Shown piece after piece: positions 28,449-36,509 of a DNA stretch of 64,000 bases. Origin of the DNA: CAVVUF01 sp963751425 (GTDB taxonomy: Bacteria; Chloroflexota; Anaerolineae; Anaerolineales; UBA4823); assembly GCA_963751425.1 (NCBI GenBank), contig CAVVUF010000002.1:1798001-1862000 (forward strand), given 5' to 3'. How positions within the stretch are numbered: position 1 is the stretch's first letter; each line of letters starts with the position of its first letter. Both the position numbers and the translations under genes were made by a program. The notes under the pieces are model-generated. The model worked only from the letters and a program-made list of their open reading frames with translations, did not search any database and was not told the origin of the DNA.

Positions 28449-28661
28449 ATGTCTGAACGTATCGTCGGTACAGTCAAATGGTTCAACAGCAGCAAAGGAT
28501 ATGGTTTCCTGTCTCGCGAAGATGGTCCAGATGTCTTTGTCCACTTCTCAGCAATTCAATCCCAGGGTTATCGCACTCTGGCAGAAGGTCAAAAAGTGGA
28601 GTTCACTGTCGAGAATGGACCCAAAGGTCTGCAGGCTTCTAACGTGGTGCTAATCCCTTAA
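28449..28661 (+). CDS. csp: Cold-shock domain RNA chaperone (CspA family)
   Basis: Single-domain cold-shock protein of 70 residues, the usual family length. It starts TVKWFNSSKGYGFLSREDG with RNP1 (KGYGFL) and carries RNP2 in VFVHFSAI. The tail NGPKGLQASNVVLI is typical. It binds single-stranded RNA/DNA and melts structures, helping translation at low temperature or in stationary phase. An AAGGAG and an AAAGGA lie just upstream. A hairpin terminator follows at 28685. The long leader suggests post-transcriptional control. Very confident. Confidence 0.95.
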   Translation: MSERIVGTVKWFNSSKGYGFLSREDGPDVFVHFSAIQSQGYRTLAEGQKVEFTVENGPKGLQASNVVLIP

Positions 28662-28684
28662 ATTTTCTTATACCTAAATGACAT

Positions 28685-28712
28685 CACCCCGGTCGAAGCA
28701 CCGGGGTGAATT
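28685..28712 (+). terminator. Intrinsic terminator after the cold-shock gene
   Basis: Perfect 9-bp stem CACCCCGGT/ACCGGGGTG (28685-28693 and 28700-28708) with a 6-base loop, followed by AATTAATTT. The tail is only partly T-rich. Confidence 0.7.
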
Positions 28713-28779
28713 AATTTAATTAAGGCTGAATAGAGGATATTTATTTTGGCAAGCTTTTACATTGTAAAAATAGAAATCG

Positions 28780-28992
28780 TTAGCCTTTTATTTCGAGAAC
28801 ATTTAAGGCTGATTTTGCTGAGGCGACTTGTTCTGGTTGCCACCCCAATTCAGTACTCATCCGTCTTAAATGGTTAATGACAGCCTCTTTACCTTCTTTA
28901 TCGAGGGAAGTAAATGCCTCAACTATCAGGTCGGCCTGGCGGGATAATAATGCATCCCAAAGCTTTTCCAATTCATCTTGAGCTTGTTCCAT
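28780..28992 (-). CDS. Small helical protein of unknown function
   Basis: From the ATG at 28992 a 70-residue acidic helical protein is read (MEQAQDELEKLWDALLSRQA, then DLIVEAFTSLDKEGKEAVIN and HLRRMSTELGWQ). It starts 41 bases after the stop of the metallo-beta-lactamase gene, in the same direction, and would be third in that operon. The frame is open further upstream (to 29112), but those residues overlap the preceding gene and look random. No clear ribosome binding site is visible. No family recognised; its shape suits a regulator, chaperone or antitoxin-like partner. Confidence 0.5.
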   Translation of the reverse strand: MEQAQDELEKLWDALLSRQADLIVEAFTSLDKEGKEAVINHLRRMSTELGWQPEQVASAKSALNVLEIKG

Positions 28993-29033
28993 AAATAGGC
29001 GGTATCCCAAAAAATGCCGGTTGGGCGTTAAGG

Positions 29034-30524
29034 TCAAGCCGTAAGTGTATATTCGATCCAGAGATGATCTGGAGAGTCGTCTACCTTGATCGCTCCTATA
29101 AAGGCTTTCCATTGGTCATTTGAAATGAGATTGCCCTTAGGCATATCTGGGACTTGGGGAGGAACATTGGGATCAGGACCACTTCCAGATGGTTCTTCAA
29201 TGTTGGTAATGATCCGACCTTTTGTCCGTTGTTGTAATAGCTGGGAAAGAATTGAGGCTGGCATCTTCCAATGCTTGCTTTTTGCTTTTTCTATGTCTAC
29301 TGGGATCATCGCAATCAAATCATCCGCATTCATTGCTAATAAACCACCCTCTAATTGGGTTGCATTGTGACTACCGTGATGACCCACCTTATAGAATGTG
29401 GTTCGATTCAGGATATCTTTTCCAGTCGGAGATCCAGTCCAAGATTTCCAGTTACCGTATTGTGCATCAGCCGCGAAAAGTAAGATTTTCTTGTTTGGAA
29501 GCATTTCAAAAGCAAGCACCAGGCTTGTGTTGTTGATATCATTATCAAGATCCAGCGCTAATGAACCTGCTCCGCCTAACCAATCCGTATCAATCCGGCG
29601 CCAATCCAGCTCAGGATTTGGCGATGTATCTGTGCCATAATAATTTTTGTAAAATACTTGAGTTGGATCTTGGGATACGTCATCTATTGGAAAGCCGAGT
29701 GAAGTATCAAAAGGCAGGCTTAAGTTGACTAACTCTTTCAGATCACTCTTAGTCAAACCTTCTGGAAGCCTTCCATTTTGGGTTCGGTTTCCTAATTGAA
29801 GAACTGCAGTGGTGAAAGCGGTTGATTGATTGACAGCTTGTCCACGGTCGAGCTGATTTTTAGTCTTAGGCGGATCGCTACGTTTCAGCGCTTGAAGATC
29901 TTTGGGGGGAGCAAGGACATGCACCAGTACATCATCCAATCCTTCTAAAGGAAGAACAGTTGTCGGGCCATTCACATCTGGTTGAGGAGCCAGGTATAAC
30001 TGCTTATTTCCCCAGCCTTTCACCACATCCATGGCTCCGGGTATTAGAAAATCTTGCAGCTCCTGATAACTCTCGTATTGCTCGCCTTTCTTTTTTAATT
30101 CCTCTAAAGCGATATCTAGAGTTTGAGCGGCTATTTTCCAGTAAGCCCGAAATGTCTCTTTTACATCTGGATCGTCTTTATTTTCTGTCCAAGGCATCCA
30201 AACTTGGTTAATCTTGAAATTCTTTTTAAAAAGGCTCTCATGGAAAACAAATCCAGAAAGATGGTCGGCGTGTTCATGAGTTACAGCGAGCACATGCAGA
30301 CGTCCGCGAGTAGTACTCCGAATATCTTTGACAATTTTCTCGAGGCGGTCTTTTTCTCCCGCTGTTTTCTGGAGAACCCCACAATCAATTAATACATACC
30401 GAGTAATCGAGCCTTTCTTAAATTTTAATAAGAAACAGTCACCCAATCCAGGACGGTACATCCGTATGGAAACCTGCAATTTAGAAGAAGAAGTGGGTGT
30501 TGTGGATGATGTCTGGTTGCTCAT
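29034..30524 (-). CDS. ComEC/Rec2-like metallo-beta-lactamase-fold hydrolase
   Basis: Protein of 496 residues. RMYRPGLGDCFLLKFKK opens a metallo-beta-lactamase fold; the metal-binding HxHxDH motif is THEHADH (His83, His85, Asp87, His88), followed by HLSGFVF. A later DAQYGNWKSW and VGHHGSHNATQ supply the remaining ligands typical of the ComEC/Rec2-related branch. No membrane helices or signal peptide, so it is soluble; known relatives are nucleases or phosphodiesterases, but the substrate here is open. The start overlaps the stop of the peptidase gene by four bases (ATGA), so the two are translationally coupled and likely form one functional unit. Codon use is AT-richer than in the first 28 kb. 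Confidence 0.8.
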   Translation of the reverse strand: MSNQTSSTTPTSSSKLQVSIRMYRPGLGDCFLLKFKKGSITRYVLIDCGVLQKTAGEKDRLEKIVKDIRSTTRGRLHVLAVTHEHADHLSGFVFHESLFKKNFKINQVWMPWTENKDDPDVKETFRAYWKIAAQTLDIALEELKKKGEQYESYQELQDFLIPGAMDVVKGWGNKQLYLAPQPDVNGPTTVLPLEGLDDVLVHVLAPPKDLQALKRSDPPKTKNQLDRGQAVNQSTAFTTAVLQLGNRTQNGRLPEGLTKSDLKELVNLSLPFDTSLGFPIDDVSQDPTQVFYKNYYGTDTSPNPELDWRRIDTDWLGGAGSLALDLDNDINNTSLVLAFEMLPNKKILLFAADAQYGNWKSWTGSPTGKDILNRTTFYKVGHHGSHNATQLEGGLLAMNADDLIAMIPVDIEKAKSKHWKMPASILSQLLQQRTKGRIITNIEEPSGSGPDPNVPPQVPDMPKGNLISNDQWKAFIGAIKVDDSPDHLWIEYTLTA

Positions 30525-32506
30525 TCCTTTTCTCCTTCCATTTCATCACGGTGAAGCAATGCAAAGATCTCAAAGGATTCTGAAACTTCGCCCAACGCCT
30601 TCCGGTATGGATCACCAAAGTAGGTGGCCTGGAGCGAAGGGACTTGGCCTCCTTCTAAAATATAACGACGGAGAGCTTCAAGTCGTCTCTGGCTTGTTAC
30701 CGATTTTCCGATCACGTAACGAACTTTACCACTTTCCAACGAGATGAGGAAAGTGACTCCTCCTCGAAATAGAAAATCCGCGGTGGGTGGGGAGATTTTC
30801 CCGGCCTCCACTTGGTTCTGTATGTTTGGATCAATATAACCACGCCGTGCCTGGCTTACTTCAACAACAAGGTCAGGCTGGCTGTATTGGTTTTGACTGA
30901 CCCGATAAGCAAGGCGGACAGAATTTACTTTGAATGGTAAACCATCCGGATAAAGAACAAGGCTTGGCGAAGGATGCCAGAGTACCAAACGGAGCGATTC
31001 TTCGAAATTGTAAAGATCCTCAGTGGATAACCTGGCAGTAGATTTAAGATAATTTGAGAGGTCTTTATTCAACCAGCTTTGGAACAGGTTCGCGCAACTA
31101 GAGTTGCTTTCGTACAACTGCTTTCGGATTTCAATTGCTCTGTCTTCTCTGGATCGATTTACACTCGAACGAGCTACAGTTTCATATTCCTGCATTTTCC
31201 GTAAAATTTTGGGAGAAGAGAAGAAATCACTGATTAATTCCCCGCCTCCACTCGGTGGTCGCCACAGCAAGCTTTCTTCAGATAGGCTGCGTACTTTATC
31301 AGGGTATATACCGTAGCGGCGGAAAGACTCCATCAAGGCAATCCGGTAACCATCAGGGTCCGAAGGGGAGACATCATAATCGGCTGTCATTAAAGCGCGC
31401 AGGTATTCTCCAAAAGTGATATCGACAACGGGAGAATAATCCAGAGCGCGAATGCACATTGTAAGAAGGTGCTGTGAAATTTGCGCAGCTTCCTCAGCCA
31501 TACGGGTGACCAGGTCAGGATGAATAGCACCAGGAAGAAGGATCCCAGTACCTCCAGTGGCAATACGTAGGAGATCGGCGATACGAATTTTATAAACAGT
31601 CAGGAAGGCATCAAATATTGCTGCCACAAGGATTGATCCGCGTTGGTGAGGCTCTATTGTCTTGGAAAGCAGTGAAGGATCGGCTTTTTCCCCGATTGCA
31701 CTTCGTAGCGCTCGCCGGTTGCCAATAGCCTGACCGAATTGCTGCGCCAACTCAGCAAGTAAATTATCGCTGGAAAGGTCTCCTCGTGTGCGTGCAATTT
31801 GGTGATAGAGCACTTGGGGGTATGAAAAATGCTGGAACAGGGCAATGAGATCGGCAAAAGCTTCATGGAAGGCTAAGACATCTGTATTGCTTGGAGTATT
31901 GAAATTTGGATGGATACCATCTAGAAGAGCATGGGTAACCTCATGGGCAATGATATCGTGGGATAGGCACGTGAAGACAATGCTGCCAGGTAAGATCTTG
32001 CTGTCGATATCGCCGGAGGCGGGAAAATACCCAAACAAGATTGCCTTCTTCACTGGGCTGTAATAGGCATTCGCTTCCCGTAATGCGTGTGGATAAAGTC
32101 GCAGCCTGGGAACATATTTCCCCTCACCGTTTACCTCTTGAGGGGACCAAAGTACAGGCCTGCTCAAGGCTTCTTCGAAGTTCGCAATGGTTCTACTGGC
32201 TACGGCATAAACCATTTGTTGGTGGAACTGAGGCGTACCTTCGGAAGGGGTCAGGCCTCCTTGTGCTAATAAAAACTTGTGATCTAGATTGACCGGTGGG
32301 TAAAACATATTGGATGGTGGATCGACATCGACTACTTCAAGGTATTCACCGACGGGTCCTGGGTCTAATTCCTCCCACGGGATATTTAGTGAAAGTTGAT
32401 TGATCGTTGCAGCTTCTAACTCCAGGTTTAGACTTGGATCAAATGCAAAAACATTGAGCTGCCGAGATTTTGGACGTTGAGGCAAGAAATTTACATCACT
32501 AGACAT
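30521..32506 (-). CDS. Thermolysin-like (gluzincin) metallopeptidase
   Basis: Protein of 661 residues without signal peptide or membrane helix, so predicted cytoplasmic. The zinc motif HExxH is at 188-192 (IIAHEVTHALLDGIHP). The third ligand is Glu215 in FHEAFADLIALFQHF, the E-x3-D spacing of the gluzincin clan; Asp219 is also conserved. The flanking SHDIIAHEVTHA resembles M4 peptidases, but the long N-terminus and C-terminal half (LAYRVSQNQYSQPDLVVEVS and others) match no family I know. A cytoplasmic thermolysin-fold peptidase coupled by ATGA overlap to a metallo-beta-lactamase protein, and divergent from a CHAT protease, suggests a regulated proteolytic defence or death system. Inference, but the catalytic residues are plain. 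Confidence 0.8.
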   Translation of the reverse strand: MSSDVNFLPQRPKSRQLNVFAFDPSLNLELEAATINQLSLNIPWEELDPGPVGEYLEVVDVDPPSNMFYPPVNLDHKFLLAQGGLTPSEGTPQFHQQMVYAVASRTIANFEEALSRPVLWSPQEVNGEGKYVPRLRLYPHALREANAYYSPVKKAILFGYFPASGDIDSKILPGSIVFTCLSHDIIAHEVTHALLDGIHPNFNTPSNTDVLAFHEAFADLIALFQHFSYPQVLYHQIARTRGDLSSDNLLAELAQQFGQAIGNRRALRSAIGEKADPSLLSKTIEPHQRGSILVAAIFDAFLTVYKIRIADLLRIATGGTGILLPGAIHPDLVTRMAEEAAQISQHLLTMCIRALDYSPVVDITFGEYLRALMTADYDVSPSDPDGYRIALMESFRRYGIYPDKVRSLSEESLLWRPPSGGGELISDFFSSPKILRKMQEYETVARSSVNRSREDRAIEIRKQLYESNSSCANLFQSWLNKDLSNYLKSTARLSTEDLYNFEESLRLVLWHPSPSLVLYPDGLPFKVNSVRLAYRVSQNQYSQPDLVVEVSQARRGYIDPNIQNQVEAGKISPPTADFLFRGGVTFLISLESGKVRYVIGKSVTSQRRLEALRRYILEGGQVPSLQATYFGDPYRKALGEVSESFEIFALLHRDEMEGEKE

Positions 32507-32568
32507 GGAAGCCTTCCTAATCCAATCTTTTTCACTGCTGCGGTTTTTCTCATTCTTAAGCTATCTGT

Positions 32569-32598
32569 ATTTTAGAGTATTCTTCTCCGAAATGCAAG
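32569..32598 (-). promoter_or_regulatory. Promoter of the peptidase/metallo-beta-lactamase arm
   Basis: On the minus strand, TTGCAT (32598-32593), 18 bases, TAAAAT (32574-32569). The start would be near 32562, about 55 bases before the ATG at 32506. It is back to back with the plus-strand promoter at 32634-32663. Confidence 0.5.
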
Positions 32599-32633
32599 GT
32601 TGATTTCCTTCGGTTAGAATACTTGTGAAATTA

Positions 32634-32663
32634 TGACATTGGAAATAAAATATACCTTATAAT
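32634..32663 (+). promoter_or_regulatory. Promoter of the CHAT protease arm
   Basis: ATGACA (32634-32639), 18 bases, TATAAT (32658-32663). The start would be near 32670, 41 bases before the ATG at 32711. Only 35 bases lie between the two divergent promoters' -35 boxes, so one regulator could control both arms. Confidence 0.55.
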
Positions 32664-32710
32664 TAAGAGAAATATTATCCTGATAAACCGTATATACTGG
32701 AGGCATATTT

Positions 32711-34963
32711 ATGGGAATTCCTGATAATGAAATGGGTCGAGATTTTATTCTTGCTACTCCAGGCGAATACCTTGGATCTGTGATAAACCGGTTATTGAAA
32801 CAAGGGGGAAATGATTATAGTTTTTTACTCTTGAAAACTGACGTAGCTTCCTTCAAGGCTTGCCAGGTTGGCAAACTTAAGCTGCGTTTGAAATTTTATC
32901 CAGAAAATGAACTGTTTACCAAGAAGTTAGGAGAATTAATCTCTGACTTTACCGATGTGCCTGTGCTACAGCAGGCGGAAGCCAATCTAAACGCCGCCAG
33001 GCAGTTAGCTCAAAAAAATTCTTTGGGTTTTTTGGTTGTGATGGAAAATGATGCCGTGGTCGGGTATGTTTGGCTAGTCAGACGGACGGTTTATCCGGGG
33101 AAATCTTTCGGTGAAGTTTTTCAAACTTTCCAGAATCAGTTTCCTTCGGCAAATGAATTGATTGAAAGCGGGGAACCGAAATCTGCGAAGCCTCGTGCAG
33201 AGCGCAATGTTGTCAATACCGGTTTTACTACTCGGGATGACCCCAAGACTTTGCTCGATAAAACCAAAGCCTTGACTCCGGCAGGCGAGTACTATTTTAT
33301 CCTGGGGGTTGGAGAGGTACTGACTGGTTCAATTGAAAAAACCCCAACCTCATTACCTGAGCATCTTCCCGCCCATGCGTTACTGCAAGTCGTATTATTT
33401 GATTTTGAGGATGAGTTGTCGATTGATCCACAAGCCAGCATTGGACTTCTGGAGCTGCAAGAGGATGGCTCTGCAAGCATTGTTCGACAGCCTGGTAATG
33501 CAAGGATTGCTCCAGAGATACCCTGGCTGCAGTTTCCAATTAAAACACCCGCGCTCAGTGGCCTTAAACGGCTGCGGTGTAATATTTACTACAACCAATG
33601 CCTGGTCCAATCTCGCTTAGTTAGTGCCCAGGTGTTTCCGAATGGGGATTATCGTGGAGAAGATCCGGCACTGGTATCTGAGTTGGATTACAATCTCTCG
33701 CAGAGCATGGCTGCGGGGCACTTGATGGGTATTCAAGAACACCGCTTGAGTTTGATGATAAACGATAATGGAAATGGCACGCATGGCTTCCGCTTCTTTG
33801 GAAAAGATGAATTCAAATCTGATGCATCCATCGATGGGCAGGAGCTGCAGGGGTTGATCGATTATGCCCGTGCTGTATTTCGGAAGACAGCTTGGGGAGA
33901 TGAAAAAAATTTTTCTGGTCAGGCTTACCGTTATGCCGGTCCACCAGATTTGAATCGTTTCCGCGATGATCTTTGCAACCTGGCTGTCCGCGGATATCGA
34001 ATATACGATCAGATCATCAACAAATTAGCCGGAGGCCAGGCTCAAACTCGAAAACTATCGGAGTTAATGGGAGCGCGAGGTCTTGTGCAAATCGCGTTGA
34101 AACAAACGGCGCGTTTTGTGATACCCGCTGCTCTAATCTATGATTATCCCCTGGACACAGGAGCTGATTCCAAAGATTATCAAGTATGCCCAGAATTTTT
34201 AAAGGCTTTGGCTGGCCCGACACCCTTAGATCAATGTATCTGTTTCGATGGTAAATGCCCCTCGAAAGGAGATGATCTTACGATATGCCCGAGTGGTTTC
34301 TGGGGTTTTCGCCAGGATCTCGGGATGCCGCTGTCATTGGCAGATGCGCCAGATGCGCCAACAGAAATCACTGTGCAGGGCAGCCCCAATTACGTGATCG
34401 CTGTGTGTCTCGATCCGAATTTCACCATGCGAGCCGGGCATGAGACCCGTTTGAAAAATATGCTAACGCAGGTGCAGTGGACCAGGGCAGACAGCCGTGA
34501 TGCCACTTTTGATGCAATGAAGGTTGCACAACCGGCTCTTGTTTATTTCTACTGCCATGGCGGGTTAACGAGCAGCAATGTACCCTTTATTCAAATCGGC
34601 TCAATGGACGAGCGAGGCATTACCCGCGATAACTTGCGTGCGAAGGGTGTATTCTGGGAAAATCCGCGACCTTTGGTTTTCATCAATGGCTGCCATACAA
34701 CTGCCTTGGAACCCGAGTCAGCTTTTGAGTTGGTAAGTGGTTTTGTAGAAGTAGCTGGCGCTTCTGGAGTTATCGGGACAGAGATCACAATCTTCGAACC
34801 GATTGCAACTGCCTTTGCAGAGAATTTCTTGCAGGCCTTCAGCCAGGGTGTTGAAGTGGGAGAGGCGATCCGCCAGTCTCGCCTGGCATTGTTGAAACAG
34901 AGCAATCCATTAGGGCTGGTATATATCCCCTATACGATGGCAGGCTTACACATTAAAATGTGA
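32711..34963 (+). CDS. Large CHAT-domain protease
   Basis: Protein of 750 residues, ATG at 32711 with TGGAGG upstream. The N-terminal 160 residues are an unassigned alpha/beta domain (LGFLVVMENDAVVGYVWLV). Next is a beta-rich region at about 170-320 (VVNTGFTTRDDP, EYYFILGVGEVLTG), then a mostly helical middle with a Cys-rich patch (CICFDGKCPSKGDDLTICPS). The C-terminal CHAT domain has His616 in VYFYCHGG and Cys661 in FINGCHTT as catalytic dyad, and ends in AIRQSRLALLKQSNPLGLVY, typical of CHAT ends. CHAT proteases are switched on by a sensor and then cleave a partner, for example gasdermins (family knowledge). Two small membrane proteins follow within 6 and 31 bases and are the obvious candidate targets. 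Confidence 0.82.
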   Translation: MGIPDNEMGRDFILATPGEYLGSVINRLLKQGGNDYSFLLLKTDVASFKACQVGKLKLRLKFYPENELFTKKLGELISDFTDVPVLQQAEANLNAARQLAQKNSLGFLVVMENDAVVGYVWLVRRTVYPGKSFGEVFQTFQNQFPSANELIESGEPKSAKPRAERNVVNTGFTTRDDPKTLLDKTKALTPAGEYYFILGVGEVLTGSIEKTPTSLPEHLPAHALLQVVLFDFEDELSIDPQASIGLLELQEDGSASIVRQPGNARIAPEIPWLQFPIKTPALSGLKRLRCNIYYNQCLVQSRLVSAQVFPNGDYRGEDPALVSELDYNLSQSMAAGHLMGIQEHRLSLMINDNGNGTHGFRFFGKDEFKSDASIDGQELQGLIDYARAVFRKTAWGDEKNFSGQAYRYAGPPDLNRFRDDLCNLAVRGYRIYDQIINKLAGGQAQTRKLSELMGARGLVQIALKQTARFVIPAALIYDYPLDTGADSKDYQVCPEFLKALAGPTPLDQCICFDGKCPSKGDDLTICPSGFWGFRQDLGMPLSLADAPDAPTEITVQGSPNYVIAVCLDPNFTMRAGHETRLKNMLTQVQWTRADSRDATFDAMKVAQPALVYFYCHGGLTSSNVPFIQIGSMDERGITRDNLRAKGVFWENPRPLVFINGCHTTALEPESAFELVSGFVEVAGASGVIGTEITIFEPIATAFAENFLQAFSQGVEVGEAIRQSRLALLKQSNPLGLVYIPYTMAGLHIKM

Positions 34964-34969
34964 GTAATC

Positions 34970-35212
34970 GTGTCGATACTAAACATTTTAGGTAGTATTG
35001 GGATCGGAGCTGTAATGGGGTGGCTACTTGGCCTCTTGGAACCAAGACGGCTTCGTATTAGCCAGTTGTTAGCGATCTTATTTGCCAATGGGTTGATCCT
35101 ACTTGAAATTGTTTGGTTTACAGGCTGGCAGATAGCTGTCGCTGCATTCTGCAGTGGTTTTTTCATGTTCTTGATCCATAAATTGTGGCGCAGAGAATTG
35201 CGCCGTCGTTGA
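34970..35212 (+). CDS. Small three-helix membrane protein
   Basis: GTG start six bases after the CHAT gene stop. 80 residues with three hydrophobic helices (LGSIGIGAVMGWLLGLL; LLAILFANGLILLEIVWF; IAVAAFCSGFFMFLIHKL) and a strongly basic tail (RRELRRR) on the inside. No family recognised. The size, helices and place after a protease suggest a holin-like or pore-forming effector, or a membrane anchor for the CHAT protein. Its first helix resembles the next gene's (G-x-G-A-x-x-G-W). Confidence 0.6.
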   Translation: MSILNILGSIGIGAVMGWLLGLLEPRRLRISQLLAILFANGLILLEIVWFTGWQIAVAAFCSGFFMFLIHKLWRRELRRR

Positions 35213-35243
35213 CATATCCATTCATTTTCAGGAGGTAATACTT

Positions 35244-35648
35244 ATGGAACCATCAGCATCCACAATCCAATTAGTAGGCGCAGCAGGTTTTGGCGCGTTG
35301 ATCGGTTGGTATGTTTACTATATCAATCGTTATCGGAAGAGTGAGGTGTCACTTAATGATCTCGTTACGCTAATTGGCGTATTAGGTGGTGGAGCTATCC
35401 TAGCAATTTTTCCTGAACGCACGGATCTTTTTGGTGCATATGGAATTGGCCTATTTGTGGGGTTCTTTTCCTACTTCATCTTGCTGTTGGTATGGGTGAG
35501 TATATCCAAGAACTTCACTGTGGAATGGTTTCTGGATGGCCGGCGAAAACGACCAATGGAACCTTTCTTTATCCCGGAGGATAAAGCTGGAGGAACTGCG
35601 ATGGGCATGCCAAACGAGGCAGGTGGGAAAACAACCGTAAATGATTAA
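35244..35648 (+). CDS. Second small three-helix membrane protein
   Basis: ATG with AGGAGG upstream, 31 bases after the previous gene. 134 residues with three helices (LVGAAGFGALIGWYVYYI; LIGVLGGGAILAIF; IGLFVGFFSYFILLLVWVSI) and a soluble Gly/Pro-rich tail of about 35 residues ending in GGKTTVND. The Gly-rich first helix is similar to that of the preceding protein, hinting at an ancient duplication. The flexible tail could be the site where a protease acts. No family recognised; role inferred only from context. Confidence 0.6.
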   Translation: MEPSASTIQLVGAAGFGALIGWYVYYINRYRKSEVSLNDLVTLIGVLGGGAILAIFPERTDLFGAYGIGLFVGFFSYFILLLVWVSISKNFTVEWFLDGRRKRPMEPFFIPEDKAGGTAMGMPNEAGGKTTVND

Positions 35649-36072
35649 AGAGGTTTCAGATAATATAATCTTGATGTAAGAAGAGCTTTTGAGTTTTTCA
35701 GAGTCGACCCGACTGGAATTACTTCCAGCCTGAGAGGCTTTGGGATTGGTTTTTCTAATACCTTGATTTCACTTTACTTGATTTGCCGATTCGCGCAAAA
35801 ATCTTTAAAATAACGTGGGATTTCGACAAATAATAAGAACATGATGACGAAAATAGGCGACAACCTCTTGACAGGAATATTTAAATATATAAAATCAGAG
35901 TAATCTTCGAGTCTTTAACGAATGTTTTGTGAGGTAATGAATTTCGGAAATGATTTTGTCACAGTTAATCTCACGCCTGTTTGTATTTTCTAATGTGTAG
36001 CAATGTAAGAACAAGGACGCGGTTTGTTGCGTCCTTGTTCTTACATAATGATCGAGAGGAAGGGTGTGGGTA
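35649..36072 (+). other. AT-rich intergenic region with promoter and strong hairpin
   Basis: About 420 bases with no credible gene. It holds TTGACA (35868-35873), 16 bases and TAAAAT (35890-35895), and then a perfect 17-bp inverted repeat at 36004-36045. See the candidate RNA. Confidence 0.5.
35902..36045 (+). ncRNA. Candidate small RNA ending in a 17-bp hairpin
   Basis: A start about seven bases after TAAAAT would give a transcript of roughly 140 bases ending in the stem TGTAAGAACAAGGACGC / GCGTCCTTGTTCTTACA (36004-36020 and 36029-36045, 8-base loop). The stem is perfect and clearly not random, but no T-run follows. The stem may instead be a terminator for the CHAT operon or a recombination site. 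Speculative as an RNA gene. Confidence 0.3.
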
Positions 36073-36285
36073 TGCCAACAGGACCACTTTCAGACCGGAT
36101 TGATTGTATTACCGAAAGACCGCTGTACGAAACGATGAAGAGACAGTCCATACCAAAATACAGGTTCAGCTTCACATATCGCAGAAAGCCCTGAGATTTT
36201 TTCTGATGATTCTCAAGAACTATGGCATGCCTCCCAGATCAATTGCCCCATTCCACCTCGCTATCCCGATCAATGGATGTCGTAA
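36073..36285 (+). pseudogene. Degenerate fragment of unknown gene
   Basis: From the ATG at 36073 the frame reads MPTGPLSDRIDCITERPLYE and on to a stop near 36195. Another frame then gives a plausible protein end (SPEIFSDDSQELWHASQINC, then PIPPRYPDQWMS and a stop at 36285). Together they look like the C-terminal piece of a broken gene. No family recognised. Confidence 0.3.
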
Positions 36286-36509
36286 AATAAAGAATAATCT
36301 TCTTCAAAGCATGTGATGAGGGGTTGTTTCAAATCTCAATGGAAGAACTCATTCATCATGATTCCTTAATTCAATCTCTTTCTTTTGAAAATCCAACTCT
36401 CCAGTTACACGAATTATTAAACAACTATATAATTGTGACAAATTTGAGAACAGTGCAAAAAATTAATATTGGCATTGGCTTTTTCGTATATTTCAATAAG
36501 GAGATTCCT

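Noticed and set aside
29034..29112. Fusion of the 70-residue protein with the metallo-beta-lactamase protein by frameshift
   Set aside because: The upstream part of the small frame overlaps the end of the hydrolase with no protein-like sequence, and the hydrolase has a sensible end; kept as two genes.
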